Positions 43,655 through 54,700 of a stretch of 64,000 bases of DNA are shown here, piece by piece. Origin of the DNA: Bacteroidaceae bacterium. Lineage in GTDB: Bacteria > Bacteroidota > Bacteroidia > Bacteroidales > Muribaculaceae. The notes under the pieces were generated by a model. That model saw only the letters and a program-made list of their open reading frames with translations. It was not told the DNA's origin and made no database searches. Made by a program: the position numbers and the translations under genes. The stretch spans positions 1 through 64,000 of the forward strand of contig JAETNO010000015.1 in assembly GCA_021768245.1 (NCBI GenBank). Reading direction: 5' to 3'. How positions within the stretch are numbered: the stretch's first letter is position 1; the number at the start of each line of letters is the position of its first letter.

Positions 43655-44785
43655 CTATTCGATTACTATTTTTTCACCGTCGGTTTTGAATTCAAGGTCT
43701 GACACATCTTTAATCAGGCTGAGCGAGTAGCTGAGATTTTTATCACGCATAAGCACGCCGGTGAATTTGCGTTGTTCCAGTTTCCGGGATGCGAACTCAA
43801 AGTCAATACCATACCAGAGGGATAATTCTGCCGCTATGTCTTTTAGCGGGACATTGTCGAATTCATAGATTCCCGAAGCCCATGAGGTGTAAATCCCGGC
43901 ATTGACTTCTGAGACCGAACATTGGCCGGAGCCACTGACCGTGGCCTGCTCTCCAGTATGGAGTATGGATTTCGCCGCAGGAGTGCTTACGTCGACGCTT
44001 CCCGACTCAACTGTCACTGTCAAGGGTTTATGGTTGTAGGCAGAGATGTTGAAACGGGTTCCCAATACGGTGACTCTAACGTCATGCTCACAGTCGACAG
44101 TGAAGGGCCTTGACTTATCCTGAGTCACGTCAAACAGGGCTTCGCCTTTAAGTGTCACATCCCGTTTTTCGCCACCGATTGGATAGACGAGTTCCGAGCC
44201 TGATGCCAAGGTGATGTGTGTGCCGTCGGGGAGGGTTATCTTGTATGTGCTCCCTTCATCGACTGTGACGCGGTTATAGATTGGTTCCGGGCTTTGTGTA
44301 TAGTATATGAGGTCACCGCGCTTGTTCTCGCATAGTAGGTTGCCTTTGTTATCCTTGTACTGCACGCTCTCCTTGCCGTCAAGTTTTATGCTTGAACCGT
44401 TCGGCATCATGATTACGGCCCTGTTCTTGGCCTCGGTCTGCATCATTGCGGTGAGTGTGGTTCTGGGCTTCAGATAGCGGTCGTGATAGATGAAGGCTGC
44501 GGCTGCCGCTACGAATACGATTACCACGGCTGCCACTATTCTCATAGCGATACTGCGTCGTTTACGTGTGCTGATTCCTGAAATTATGTTATGCCACGCG
44601 GTCTCCTTGTCAGCATGGTTAGCCATGGCCGTCTGGATTTCCGTCTTGTGGAGCATGGCGAAGTTGCGGAACACTTCACGGTTATAGTCTGATGAATTTA
44701 CAAAATCTTTCAGCTCCCGGGCTTCTTCGGCAGTAAGCTCGTGAGATACGTATCGTTTAAATAAATAGATTGTTCTTTCTTCCAT
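43655..44785 (-). CDS. FecR-family anti-sigma factor
   Basis: A 376-residue membrane protein that holds the ECF sigma factor until signalled by SusC. A cytoplasmic N-terminal helical part (~1-75) is followed by one membrane helix (AMRIVAAVVIVFVAAAAAFIY, ~80-100). The periplasmic FecR domain follows (ITLPDGTHITLASGSEL and LKGEALFDVTQD), and the C-terminal DUF4974 domain (FDNVPLKDIAAELSLWYGI) is expected to contact the STN domain. It lies between the sigma and susC genes, the standard order. Confidence 0.94.
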   Translation of the reverse strand: MEERTIYLFKRYVSHELTAEEARELKDFVNSSDYNREVFRNFAMLHKTEIQTAMANHADKETAWHNIISGISTRKRRSIAMRIVAAVVIVFVAAAAAFIYHDRYLKPRTTLTAMMQTEAKNRAVIMMPNGSSIKLDGKESVQYKDNKGNLLCENKRGDLIYYTQSPEPIYNRVTVDEGSTYKITLPDGTHITLASGSELVYPIGGEKRDVTLKGEALFDVTQDKSRPFTVDCEHDVRVTVLGTRFNISAYNHKPLTVTVESGSVDVSTPAAKSILHTGEQATVSGSGQCSVSEVNAGIYTSWASGIYEFDNVPLKDIAAELSLWYGIDFEFASRKLEQRKFTGVLMRDKNLSYSLSLIKDVSDLEFKTDGEKIVIE

Positions 44786-44875
44786 AGAGAGACTCTTTGT
44801 TTGAGAATCCTTGACGTGAATTCAGATTCTCTTTTAACAAAAGAGTGCAATAATGGAGAAATGGGTAACAAATTT

Positions 44876-45439
44876 TTAGAAAAAATATATTAAAAGCATC
44901 ATTTCTTCATTCCGCAGCTTTTTCATAGCCCTTTTGAGATGCATTTTGATTGTGTTGACCGAGACCCCCATCTCTTCTGCGACTTCTTTATATTTCCTGT
45001 CGTTGATAATGATTCTTATCAATACATCGTATTCCTTAGGCGACAGTTTTTTCAATGATTCCTGTAGACGCAGGCGCTTCTCAGCGATGTCGTCCTCTTT
45101 AAATCCATCCTCCCAGGATTGATATGACATTGATTCCAGCTCCTCGATATCCTCATAATTATTGTGATGCTTTGCTGCGGCAACACTCATGTTATGGACG
45201 GAGATGAACAGATACATCCGCAGGTTCGTGATATTGTCGAAGAGTCTTTTTTCCCATATCCTGATAAAGAGGTCCTGAACGATATCTTCCGACTCCTGTT
45301 CACATTCGGTGAACTGGACGGAATAGACACAGAGGGGTGTATAATAAAGGTCGACAATCTCTTTCAATGCGTTTTCGTCACCTTGTTTGAGTCTGTCGAG
45401 CAATTGCCGGTCCCTGTCAGTATTGGAGGATGTAATCAC
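44876..45439 (-). CDS. ECF RNA polymerase sigma factor
   Basis: A 187-residue sigma-70 family ECF factor. Region 2 (ENALKEIVDLYYTPLCVY, then ESEDIVQDLFIRIWEK) binds the core enzyme and the -10 element. Region 4 (LSPKEYDVLIRIIINDRKYKE, then EMGVSVNTIKMHLKRA) is the helix-turn-helix for -35. It is the first gene of the sigma-FecR-SusC-SusD unit and should activate it. Its C-terminal Met/Leu-rich tail is short. No target promoter can be named from this sequence. Confidence 0.94.
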   Translation of the reverse strand: MITSSNTDRDRQLLDRLKQGDENALKEIVDLYYTPLCVYSVQFTECEQESEDIVQDLFIRIWEKRLFDNITNLRMYLFISVHNMSVAAAKHHNNYEDIEELESMSYQSWEDGFKEDDIAEKRLRLQESLKKLSPKEYDVLIRIIINDRKYKEVAEEMGVSVNTIKMHLKRAMKKLRNEEMMLLIYFF

Positions 45440-45544
45440 GGCGTAAAATTATGCAAAATTTTAGAAATTGAAGTAAATATGACTTCAGTTTCTTAGAATA
45501 ATTGGCCGTTTTGGGAACTGTTTTGTTTTTTATGGGAACAGAAA

Positions 45545-45572
45545 CGGCTGTCAATCTTTTGACTGACAGCCG
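45545..45572 (-). terminator. Terminator of tRNA-Leu(UAA)
   Basis: A 9-bp perfect stem (CGGCTGTCA at 45545-45553, TGACAGCCG at 45564-45572) just past the tRNA 3' end on the minus strand, then a T-rich stretch. Confidence 0.7.
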
Positions 45573-45579
45573 AGTTCCG

Positions 45580-45663
45580 TGCTCGAAGCGGGACTTGAAC
45601 CCGCACGGTCGCAATGACCAAAGGATTTTAAGTCCTTCGTGTCTACCATTCCACCATTCGAGC
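45580..45663 (-). tRNA. tRNA-Leu (UAA)
   Basis: An 84-base class II tRNA on the minus strand with acceptor GCTCGAA/TTCGAGC, anticodon loop ACTTAAAAT (anticodon TAA), a variable arm and T loop GGTTCAAGTCC. CCA is not encoded. Confidence 0.96.
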
Positions 45664-45683
45664 CGCAAAATGGTATTGCGATG

Positions 45684-45691
45684 CAAAGTTA
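45684..45691 (-). promoter_or_regulatory. -7 box of tRNA-Leu(UAA)
   Basis: TAACTTTG on the minus strand, about 20 bases upstream of the tRNA; the -33 position reads CTTG, a near match. Confidence 0.65.
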
Positions 45692-45728
45692 TGTCTTTTT
45701 CCCTTTATATGCAAGCGTGACCCCTTGT

Positions 45729-47744
45729 TTATTTGAAGAAGCCGTTGTCCTCACGCGATGAGGCTCCCGGTGGAATTGCGCTTGCGGCTGAAAGTTCGAT
45801 GGGAAGCCATACGTTCATGTCGCCTTCGCCTCGATGGGCCCAGGAGTAGTATGGGATGAGGGTCAGCGTCTTGTTTTCGACTGACAGTGAGCCGTCGTCT
45901 CCATAGCTGAGTGCCTGGACGGGAGTGGAGATTTGGCGTATGTTGCCGAGGATGTCCAGAGGTTCGGAGACTGTGAACTTCGGATTGCGGTTGAGGATTA
46001 TATTGTGGACATTGAAATCATTGTCAGGCCATTCAGCGCAATAGACAATGGGGCCTCTCTCAATAGCGATGCGACCTCGGTCGGCCTCTACAAGAGGATT
46101 GGCCTTGACGGTTCGCACAGGCATATCGAAATGGATGTCAATTCTGTCTCCTTTGCGCCACTTGCGGTCAATGCTGAAATATCCGTTGTCGAGTGTGCCA
46201 TCAACAGCGACGCCGTTCACTTTGATGCTATATGCCGGTGTAAGGCTATCGGAATAGGCATATAGGTCGCTCGGGACCACGCTGTTTCTTACCCAACCCG
46301 GTATGCGGATATTTACTGCCATATCGGCCGAACCTTTGTCGATGGTGAGCCGGATATCACCGTCCCATGGATATTGTGTTGACTGGCTGAGGGTCAGTTT
46401 TTTCCCTTTAACGTTTATTTCTGCGGAGTTGTCAACAAAAAGATTGACGAAAAGGTCACGGTCACGCACGGCATAGACATAGCCGGGAAGTGAGGGGATA
46501 AAACGGGATATGTTGCTCGGGCAGCATGCACAACCGAACCATGGCTGACGGCTGTAGTTTCCGGTGGAGGACAGGGGATTGGGATAGAAAAAGCTTCCGC
46601 CGTCAATCGAGACCCCTGAAATCAGTCCGTTGTAGAGCGTGCGTTCGAGTACATCGAAATATTTCGCGTCGCCATGGAGGAGGAAGAGACGGTAGTTGAC
46701 ATACACATTGCCTATTGACGCACATGTTTCGTTATAACTTGTCGCGTTGGGAAGCTCGTAGTTGTCGCCAAAGGCTTCTCCTTCGTGGCGTGCTCCGATG
46801 CCGCCTGTGATATATATCTTTTTGCCGACAATATTGTCCCAGATGCGGTCAATGGCATGGATATATGAGCTGTCGCCTGTGATTGCCGCTACATCAGCCA
46901 TACCTGCATATTGATATGTGGCGCGCACGGCATGGCCTACAGCTTCATCCTGCTCAAGAACCGGTCTGTGTGATTGTAGATATATATCTTTGCGCAGGGT
47001 AGTCCCTCGTGCGTCAAGGAAAAATTTAGCCTGGTCAAGATATTTGCGGTCGCCTGTTACGGTGTAGAGTTTTACAAGGGCCATTTCTGCAATCTGATGG
47101 CCTGGGATGAGGCGCAGTTTTCCTTCGCCTTCTCCGATGTTACGGCATATGCAGTCGGCATAGCGTTGTGCGATATCGAGGAAGCGGCGTTTGCCTGTAG
47201 CCTGATAGTAGGCAATCGCTCCTTCAAGCATGTGTCCGAGATTGTAGAATTCATGACTGAGATTCTCCACTTCCACCCAGCGTTGCTGTCCGCTCCAGCG
47301 GTGGGGATGGGAAGGATTCTGTGTGCGGGCCGTGTAGAGGTATCCGTCCGGCTCCTGTGCTGCACCAACAATTTCGACGATGCTGTCGATATAGTGTTCG
47401 AGAGCTTTGTCAGGGAAGTTGCTGAGACGGTAGGAGGCTCCTTCGATAGTCTTGTAGACATCCGTGTCGTCAAACGGATAACCGTCCACTTTGTTGCTTT
47501 CGGAAGGGTGGACCGCACGGATAAAATTCTCGTAACGTCCGCTTTCCTCGCATTTACTGAACGCGAGCGGAATGGTAGTGGTGCGGCTCGCTTCAAGACG
47601 CGGGGCCCAGAACCCTCCGTTGATTTTTACAGCCGTGAATGGAACCGGCGAAATAGGATAGCCTGTGGCGTCAGCAAGCTTGGTTCCGGCTGAAACCGTG
47701 AGGACCAAGCTTGCGCAGAGTGCCGAGATGGAGAGTCTCTTCAT
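45729..47744 (-). CDS. GH127 beta-L-arabinofuranosidase-like enzyme
   Basis: A 671-residue secreted glycoside hydrolase (signal peptide ends LTVSA). The (alpha/alpha)6 catalytic domain carries the GH127 cysteine-zinc signature GCACCPSN (~404-411), where a Cys is the nucleophile. HRWSGQQRWVEVENLSHE and TGGIGARHEGEAFG are further family landmarks. C-terminal beta-sandwich domains follow. It removes L-arabinofuranose from pectic side chains and related glycans. It is the last gene of a five-gene minus-strand run with GH105 and GH106. Confidence 0.9.
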   Translation of the reverse strand: MKRLSISALCASLVLTVSAGTKLADATGYPISPVPFTAVKINGGFWAPRLEASRTTTIPLAFSKCEESGRYENFIRAVHPSESNKVDGYPFDDTDVYKTIEGASYRLSNFPDKALEHYIDSIVEIVGAAQEPDGYLYTARTQNPSHPHRWSGQQRWVEVENLSHEFYNLGHMLEGAIAYYQATGKRRFLDIAQRYADCICRNIGEGEGKLRLIPGHQIAEMALVKLYTVTGDRKYLDQAKFFLDARGTTLRKDIYLQSHRPVLEQDEAVGHAVRATYQYAGMADVAAITGDSSYIHAIDRIWDNIVGKKIYITGGIGARHEGEAFGDNYELPNATSYNETCASIGNVYVNYRLFLLHGDAKYFDVLERTLYNGLISGVSIDGGSFFYPNPLSSTGNYSRQPWFGCACCPSNISRFIPSLPGYVYAVRDRDLFVNLFVDNSAEINVKGKKLTLSQSTQYPWDGDIRLTIDKGSADMAVNIRIPGWVRNSVVPSDLYAYSDSLTPAYSIKVNGVAVDGTLDNGYFSIDRKWRKGDRIDIHFDMPVRTVKANPLVEADRGRIAIERGPIVYCAEWPDNDFNVHNIILNRNPKFTVSEPLDILGNIRQISTPVQALSYGDDGSLSVENKTLTLIPYYSWAHRGEGDMNVWLPIELSAASAIPPGASSREDNGFFK

Positions 47745-47770
47745 CTTGTATCGGGTTATGTAGATTTCGG

Positions 47771-48901
47771 TTATTTTAGTTTGTAGACTTCAGAGCCTGC
47801 GAGGAGCACGCATCCGGTGCCGTAATCGTCAAAGTCAGGCTTTGAGTCGTAGGCTACGGGCTGACCGTCTTTAGGCTCTTTGCCTGTACCCTGCACATAG
47901 CCGATGTAGCCGTCGGGGTGAATGGCTTCATTTACGATGGCGTTCCAACCCTTTGTGAGGGCGGGAAGATATTTTTCGCTGCCCGGAATATTGTTGTTGA
48001 TTGCCCATGCCATTCCATAGACGAAGAGGGCCGTGCCGGTGGTTTCCTTCCCTCCGAAATTGCTTTCGTCGTGAAGGCTCACGTTCCAGAAACCGTCTTT
48101 GCGCTGACACTTTACAGCGGCGTCGAGCATAGCCTTAAGGTCGGCGACGTAAGTAGCGCGGTGAGGGTCGTCGGCGGGGATTTCGTCGAGCACACGGCAG
48201 AGAGCGGCCACTACCCAGCCATTGCCGCGTGACCAGTAGCAATTTTTGCCGTTAGGTTCCTTGTAGGGGGGCACGAAGTCCTTGTCGCGCCACCACAGAC
48301 CCTCTTTTTCGTTGAAAAGACCTCCTGCGAGAGTGTTGCGGGAGTATTCATACATTTTCCATGCCTTCTCATTATAGCGTGGGTCACCTGTTTCCTTGCC
48401 CATCTTCGCGAGTGCGGGCATGCCCATCTGTATGGCGTCAATCCAAGTCCAATCGTCGACCTGTGGCGTATTTACAAGCATATTGAGATTTGCCTTGGTC
48501 TTGGTGAGCATTTTGGGCTCGGGAGTGAGACGGTAGAGGTCGATATATGTCTGTGAGCAGCAATAGTTGTCGGCGTTGCGGGTGGTTGTGTCGTCGCGGC
48601 GCATACCCCATTTGAAACCGTCGGCCCAGTCATAGGCATAGTCATAGTAACGGTTGTCGGGATAAATCGAGTGAAGGGCCATCAGACCTTCGAAATATAC
48701 GGCGCGGGTCCAGATATTGGCTTCGTAGACCTTTTTCCGTGAATAGTATGGGATGCCAACAAGGGGATCGGGATGCCTTTTGAGATAGTGGTCGTTGACC
48801 TTGATGAGGGTTTCGAGTGTCTTTTTGCGCGGAGGCAGTTGGTCAGCGCTCATGGGGAGTGTGATGATGGCTGTCAGCAATAGGAGCAAAAATTTTTTCA
48901 T
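47771..48901 (-). CDS. GH105 unsaturated rhamnogalacturonyl hydrolase-like enzyme
   Basis: A 376-residue protein from the ATG at 48901, which places a clean signal peptide (MKKFLLLLLTAIITLPMSA) at the N terminus; an upstream start at 49003 adds 34 residues and lies inside the GH106 gene. The (alpha/alpha)6 fold shows landmarks of GH88/GH105: WTWIDAIQMGMPALAKMG, CYWSRGNGWVVAAL and GKETTGTALFVYGMAWAI. It removes the unsaturated uronic acid left by rhamnogalacturonan lyases. No lyase is in the window. Confidence 0.9.
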   Translation of the reverse strand: MKKFLLLLLTAIITLPMSADQLPPRKKTLETLIKVNDHYLKRHPDPLVGIPYYSRKKVYEANIWTRAVYFEGLMALHSIYPDNRYYDYAYDWADGFKWGMRRDDTTTRNADNYCCSQTYIDLYRLTPEPKMLTKTKANLNMLVNTPQVDDWTWIDAIQMGMPALAKMGKETGDPRYNEKAWKMYEYSRNTLAGGLFNEKEGLWWRDKDFVPPYKEPNGKNCYWSRGNGWVVAALCRVLDEIPADDPHRATYVADLKAMLDAAVKCQRKDGFWNVSLHDESNFGGKETTGTALFVYGMAWAINNNIPGSEKYLPALTKGWNAIVNEAIHPDGYIGYVQGTGKEPKDGQPVAYDSKPDFDDYGTGCVLLAGSEVYKLK

Positions 48902-48930
48902 GTCGATGAATTGTATGGTTAGATACTTGG

Positions 48931-51744
48931 TTAATTCTGTTTTGATAGGGTGAGAGGTATAAGTCTCACTTTTGAGTTCAGTCCGGCGGGAATGGTAGGC
49001 CATTCACCGAAACTGAATTTTTTCGCGTTGGTTACGGATGCGATGTTGGCATCCTTGAATATTCGCCAGTTGACACCTCTGCGTTCATAGTCGGCTATGC
49101 GGTTGGCCTGAATGTTGGTCACGTCGATTTCAATCGTGTTGACGCCGTTGCGAAGCAGTTTGCCGACACGGAGGGTGAAGGGCACGCTCCATGCTTTTCC
49201 GGCAGGGATTCCGTTGATTCTTACGTCGGCGCTTTCCCGCACGTCGCCGAGGTCGAGGAGCCAGTCGTCGGCTGAGGCCGGATTGTCGAGATTGAATTGG
49301 ACCGTGTAGCGGGCAGTGCCGAAGTTCACTTTCGCATTGTCGACGGGAAGTGCTGTCCAGTTTACGAGTGAATCGGTTGAGAATGTCCCTTCGATTGCCG
49401 GTTCGCTTTGGACGAATGATATGTTCCATCCATGGTCAATGTCAATCGCCTTCCCTTTTGATTCGATGTATGGCCATGCCTCCACAGTCGGTTTTTTGTC
49501 GAAGGTTTTGAGGAGTATTGACTGTCCGGGTTCAAGTTGCAGTCTCAGTTGTGTTGTCCCGTTGCCGGAAGTGCGGGTCTGAGCCAGGCCTTTTTTCCCC
49601 GTAAGAGGGTCAAAGATTTCTATGGCTGCCGCAGGTTTTGCAAGGTCTACCCAGCCGTCGATTTTGCGGTCATTGAGGAGCGACAGAAAATAATTGTGTC
49701 CCCCGGTTTCATTATTGCGGCGAATCATGGAAAGGCCGTAGCGAGTGCGCAGAGTCTCGGGGGCTACTCCTGTCAGTGGCAGAACCTCGGCAAAGTCGGG
49801 AGCGGTGATAATCCGGCCTTTCCCATAATTGTGAATTTCAGCGGTTTTGCCGATTGCAGGAAGTGTGGCTGTCAGTTTTGACAATTCTTTGCGACGTTCG
49901 TCGAGTTTTGCAAGTCCCGGAACATCGGAAGGTTCCGTGCCTATGAAAAGGACTGTGGCTCCTTCGCGACATAGGTCGAGAATTTTTCCGAGTGTCGCCG
50001 GACTCATGAATTTGACCGGAGGTATTATGAGGGCCGGATAGATTGCTCCTCCTTTTGCATGAAGCCGTCCGTCAGCTCCGACTGTAAGTGAGTCGAGCAG
50101 GGCGTCGGAGATATAGTCGGTGTCGTATCCGGCTCGCATGATTTCAGTCACGCTGCGTTTTATATCCGGCATGCGCTGCTGCATCTTGTGGATGTCGAAC
50201 ATTAGATAAGGGTTGCCACCCTGACGGTGCCACACATCTTCTATCGGGAAATAGAGGAGGAAGTCATTGTCAGGAGTCCCTGCCGACAGGAAAGCCTGAC
50301 AGCGTGTGATATAGCGGAAGAGCGAATCGGCATCGCGCCAGATGGAGTTGGTGGGCGACATGTTGATTGACGCGTAGAACATCCATCCCGGGAAAGCCAC
50401 TCCTTTTGGAGAATAGGGAGCACCGTGAAAATAAACATGGTTGACTCCTGAGCAGAGCATCTGGTCTATTTCCGGTTTACAGCGAGAGAGAGAGGTGCGG
50501 AAATGTTCCGTGAGCCATGTAAGAGTTTCGGCAGAAGTTAGCCTTTTGCCGCTGACATGGGCCGCAGAAGATGCGAACTTCAGCACTGCCGGGTCGGAAT
50601 CGCTGGGACGTGTCGGGCCATCCTGCACAAGCCCCGGAATCGAGAAATCCGTCTGGCCGAAAGACTCACATTCGGGGATATCGACTGCGGCATATAGGTC
50701 GATGATGTTTGCCGGTGAACCATGGGATTGATTACGCACCCTGACACCGTGTTTATGGGCACGTGCCAGCCACAAATCGGTGAAATTCTCGCGTAACATT
50801 CTTGCGAGTGTGCTGCGATAGTCCCTTACGATGCGTTGACGGAGTTCATTGTGATTCTTGTCGTTGAGAAATTCCGGAATATACAGTTCGAGGCTGTATC
50901 CATGGTCACGACGGAACTCATCGAGGATATTATCAGCCCAGTCAGAGCCGTAGACTTCATAAGAGTCATTGAAGAATGTGTCAGGCATCGGTGCTCCCGA
51001 AGCGGCAAACGCACGCTCGAAGCGGTCGAAATAGTGGTTAATGGCTTCGCTGTCATAGTGATTGACCACGTAGCCCTCTCCTCCCGGAGCCGCACGCTTC
51101 ACTTTTTGGAATGTTCGTCCGGAGAAGATTGCATATACCGTCCAGTCTCCGTCTGCTTTAGGCGCTTTCCATTTAAGAATGGAATCGCGTCCGAGTTTGG
51201 AGGTAATGTCGAGGCGGCGGTCACCATTGCATGCTATGATTGCCTGGAGTGTCGCCACAGGGCGTTGCTTATTATCTCGTGGAAGAATTTTTTCAGCTAT
51301 CTTCTTCCCGGGACTTACAGTCCATGATTCCACGACACGCTTGCGCGCTCCATATTCTGTGCCTACCTCCGGACCTCCGAAAGGCCAGCCGGTGCCATTG
51401 TTCATGTCTATCTGTAGCCCGAGTCTGCGTCCTTCGGAAATGGTGTGGTAAAGCATGTCCATCCATTTGGGAGACAGATAGTCGATATCATTGGCTTCAT
51501 TGCCTTTGACTCCGTAGATGGGTGTAATCTCAACTCCTCCCAATCCTTTTTCTGCAAATTCTTCAAGATTGAAGGTGAGGCCCTCACGGTCAACGGCGCT
51601 CCCGAGCCACCACCATCGCGCGAACGGACGGTTTTCCACGGTTTCGGGATACCAGTCAGTCCCGGCATTACCGTCGGCATATGCCACAGCCGGAGCGAGA
51701 GAGGCACATAAAAGAGTTACAGCGAATATTTGCTTGAGTTTCAT
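48931..51744 (-). CDS. GH106 alpha-L-rhamnosidase-like enzyme
   Basis: A 937-residue secreted protein (signal peptide ends APAVAYA). The N-terminal catalytic part contains FARWWWLGSAVD, GLGGVEITPIYGV and DMNNGTGWPFGGPEVG, the usual GH106 landmarks. The C-terminal end is a galactose-binding-like beta-sandwich (DVRINGIPAGKAWSVPFT, then NTIEIDVTNIQANRI). GH106 enzymes release terminal alpha-L-rhamnose from rhamnogalacturonan. Neighbours with related activities support this. Confidence 0.9.
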   Translation of the reverse strand: MKLKQIFAVTLLCASLAPAVAYADGNAGTDWYPETVENRPFARWWWLGSAVDREGLTFNLEEFAEKGLGGVEITPIYGVKGNEANDIDYLSPKWMDMLYHTISEGRRLGLQIDMNNGTGWPFGGPEVGTEYGARKRVVESWTVSPGKKIAEKILPRDNKQRPVATLQAIIACNGDRRLDITSKLGRDSILKWKAPKADGDWTVYAIFSGRTFQKVKRAAPGGEGYVVNHYDSEAINHYFDRFERAFAASGAPMPDTFFNDSYEVYGSDWADNILDEFRRDHGYSLELYIPEFLNDKNHNELRQRIVRDYRSTLARMLRENFTDLWLARAHKHGVRVRNQSHGSPANIIDLYAAVDIPECESFGQTDFSIPGLVQDGPTRPSDSDPAVLKFASSAAHVSGKRLTSAETLTWLTEHFRTSLSRCKPEIDQMLCSGVNHVYFHGAPYSPKGVAFPGWMFYASINMSPTNSIWRDADSLFRYITRCQAFLSAGTPDNDFLLYFPIEDVWHRQGGNPYLMFDIHKMQQRMPDIKRSVTEIMRAGYDTDYISDALLDSLTVGADGRLHAKGGAIYPALIIPPVKFMSPATLGKILDLCREGATVLFIGTEPSDVPGLAKLDERRKELSKLTATLPAIGKTAEIHNYGKGRIITAPDFAEVLPLTGVAPETLRTRYGLSMIRRNNETGGHNYFLSLLNDRKIDGWVDLAKPAAAIEIFDPLTGKKGLAQTRTSGNGTTQLRLQLEPGQSILLKTFDKKPTVEAWPYIESKGKAIDIDHGWNISFVQSEPAIEGTFSTDSLVNWTALPVDNAKVNFGTARYTVQFNLDNPASADDWLLDLGDVRESADVRINGIPAGKAWSVPFTLRVGKLLRNGVNTIEIDVTNIQANRIADYERRGVNWRIFKDANIASVTNAKKFSFGEWPTIPAGLNSKVRLIPLTLSKQN

Positions 51745-51757
51745 TTCATAAGTGGTA

Positions 51758-54700
51758 TTATGGGCGTTGGATAGTGAGACCCATTAGCCCGATTACTACA
51801 TCTCCTGACAGGGTTTCGAGCGTCAGAGACTTCAATTCTCGCTCAGGATTGACGGGTATGTCGACCAGCACCGATGCTCCTGCCTCAATCCTACGCCCGT
51901 CCACGCCCTTTATGTCAAGTTCCTTGCCGAGATGGCGGCTCACATGTCCGTCTTTCAAATGAAGACGGTAGGGTGGAAGGCTTCCTTCCGCAAGCGCGAA
52001 CGCATGATTGTCGTAGTAAAAATCCTGTTCGATAGGAGCATAGTTGTGAGGATTGATTAGCGAGACTCTCTCAGTGCTTCCATCGGCATAATCGACGCGG
52101 ATAATACCGTTCTCAATATTGCATTGCATGTGGTTAGTCGAACCGGCCACAACGAGATAGATGTGTGAGGCCTTTCCGTTGAGCGCGATGCTTGCCGAAT
52201 CGGGATAGTTGTCCCAAAGAGACGTGAAGAGGATGTTTTTGCCCTCATCAGGCATCGCGAATGGTATGCCTAACTCAGTTTTAAGTATTCCTCCATTGTT
52301 GGCAAGACGTTTTCGGAGACCGCTGTCGTCTATCTCTGCTGTCATTTTTGGGTGACACCAGTCGCCGATACCCTGTTTGGGGAGCTGAAGTGTAGTGACT
52401 TTTGGCCGTGACGAGAGGTACTCGTTACGATAGATGTCAGTTACGGATGCATTGCAGGCAGATGAGATGTCAATAAGCTCACATCTGTCAGGGAGGATGT
52501 CGTCAAAGCCGTTGGCGGGTATGTCGACAAGCGGTTTTACGCTATTGGCTTCAGTTTCCCACCATGTGAACATTCCGCTTTTCATTTCCGTAAATTTCAC
52601 GGGCCCTTCATTACGGATTTTCCCCGTAGCTTCCGGCTTGAAATTACAGTCGGCTTCAATAGTGATTTCGAGCTTTGGTGCGGTTCCTGCATTGATTGAT
52701 ATGTAAGGACGGCCAATTGCATTGGCTACCGGACTCCATTTGCCTTTCTTGCCGTTGACTGTGACTGTTTTCACCCCCTTGACGGGGACGGTCAATATGA
52801 GCGATGAATTCTTTCCGTAACGGTTGTCTATAATATATGTGGTAAGATTACCATTGCGTTGGAAACTGTAGGACATATCAGGAAGCGATACGGACGCGGA
52901 GTTCCATGCAGCGGGAAAACCGGGGCGGATTTCCACTTTTGGGTCAGGGCCGATAAGGTCGGGCCGTATTCCGAACAGTCCTTCTGTGAGCGCACGGCTC
53001 CAGACTCCTATCGGGTCTGCGAAATCGCGGTAACACTCACCTCTCGCTGCATCATAATGGCTTATTTGTCCGAAATTAAGCGGACATGCTCCAAGATACA
53101 TATTGTCTTTGGCCACACTTTTCATAAGAGCATAAGCCTCTTCCGCTCTTCCAGCCTGCCAATAGGCGAGGGCCGTATGCATCACCTCTGCGATAGCTAC
53201 GTTGTTGATACTCCAGGAATAAGGTTTCCAGTTGGTGGTCGCAAGGGTGAAAAGGCCTTCCTCCCCGTCGGTAGAGACAACCGGGATACGTGGAATTTCC
53301 CTGTCGATATAGCATGTAGCCGCATAGGCTTTGAAGGGGTCGGCAATTTCTGAGTCTATCGCATGGTAGACAGTCCACACAGCCGCTGACGGATGGAGGC
53401 GTTTATGTCCGCCTGCGTCGCGGTATTCAGCCCATTGCCCTCTCTCCGGCATCCAGAGAACGTTGTCGATTGCAGCACCGATGGCATCGGCCTCTTTGGC
53501 ATATGGTTCGGGATTTTCGCCTATAGCTGCCGCCACTTGTGCGGCCATGCGGTTAGCAAACATATTATAGGCCGATGAGTGGGTCACTGCGCCTCCGCTA
53601 TAATAGAGCGCGTCGCTTGCCCAGATGCAGCAGTATGCATCATACAGATGGTCGCCGTCTGGGTCGAAGTTCCGTTTCTCCCATTCAAGATGGCGTTTGA
53701 CCACGGGGAATAGCTTTCGCATAGCTGCAGTGTCGCCTGTGTGGCGGAAATGGCGCATCATGGCATCGATATAGACGAGGTTCATGTCATAGTGCGACAT
53801 CTCGTCCTTTTTCCCGGGTCGACGGCAGATATAACCGTTGCTGTACATCGGAGTGCCCCATTTTTTATCCGCGCGTGCGAGATTCAGCGTGGAGTCCTGT
53901 TGCGGATGGGGCAATGTCGGTTCTATATCTGTAATCTGGTTGGAGGCGTAGGTGTCGAAGTGGGTAAGTGCACGGTCATGACGTCCGATTGCGTCACCGA
54001 CATAGGCACCTCTCCACCCGAGATGGGGAGTGCGCCATCCTATAGAGCCATGAAGCCATGCCTCTCCGCTCCATATGCCATCGGCTGCCACAGCAAGGGC
54101 TCCCCCGACAGGGTTAAGCCATTCTTCGGGGGTGGTGAATGACACTGTTGAGGCAAGCTCCGCACGCTCGTTCTCGGCCTGTTTCATAAGCGAGGCTAAA
54201 GAGCGACCTTTCGGTGGCTCGGAATTTGGAAAGAGAGCTATGTAGACTGTCTGTCCCGGTTTTACTTCGATTTCGCCTTCATAGGCCGGCAGGGAATTGA
54301 TTTGATATTTTTTAGCCGGTATTATAAGAGACAGGGTTTTGCGCTCTTTTTTACCATACTCTACTTTTACGTTGTTCCCTTTGACTGTAAATATGTTCCC
54401 TGTGCAATATTCCGGCTTAAGGTCGAAGCAGTCGGCGGCATCTACGCCAAGGTCTCCCTCACGTGAGAATTTCTTGTCGGCCACTCCTCCGAAACGGATC
54501 GGGACTGTTATTTTCCTGTCAGTAGTGTTGTGGATTGACCATAAAGCCATGTCGGTGGAGCGCATCACCTGGGCTTCGACTTCTACACCTCCCTGACTGT
54601 AGTTCATGCGCCCGGGAGTGTAGCGGGCCATGCATTTCCCTTCAGGGAGAGTCAAACGGAGATTACCTCCCATGCGCGGGAGATAGACGCCGAATTCAGG

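Noticed and set aside
48901..49003. Longer start for the GH105 gene
   Set aside because: It adds 34 residues ahead of a good signal peptide and overlaps the GH106 gene.
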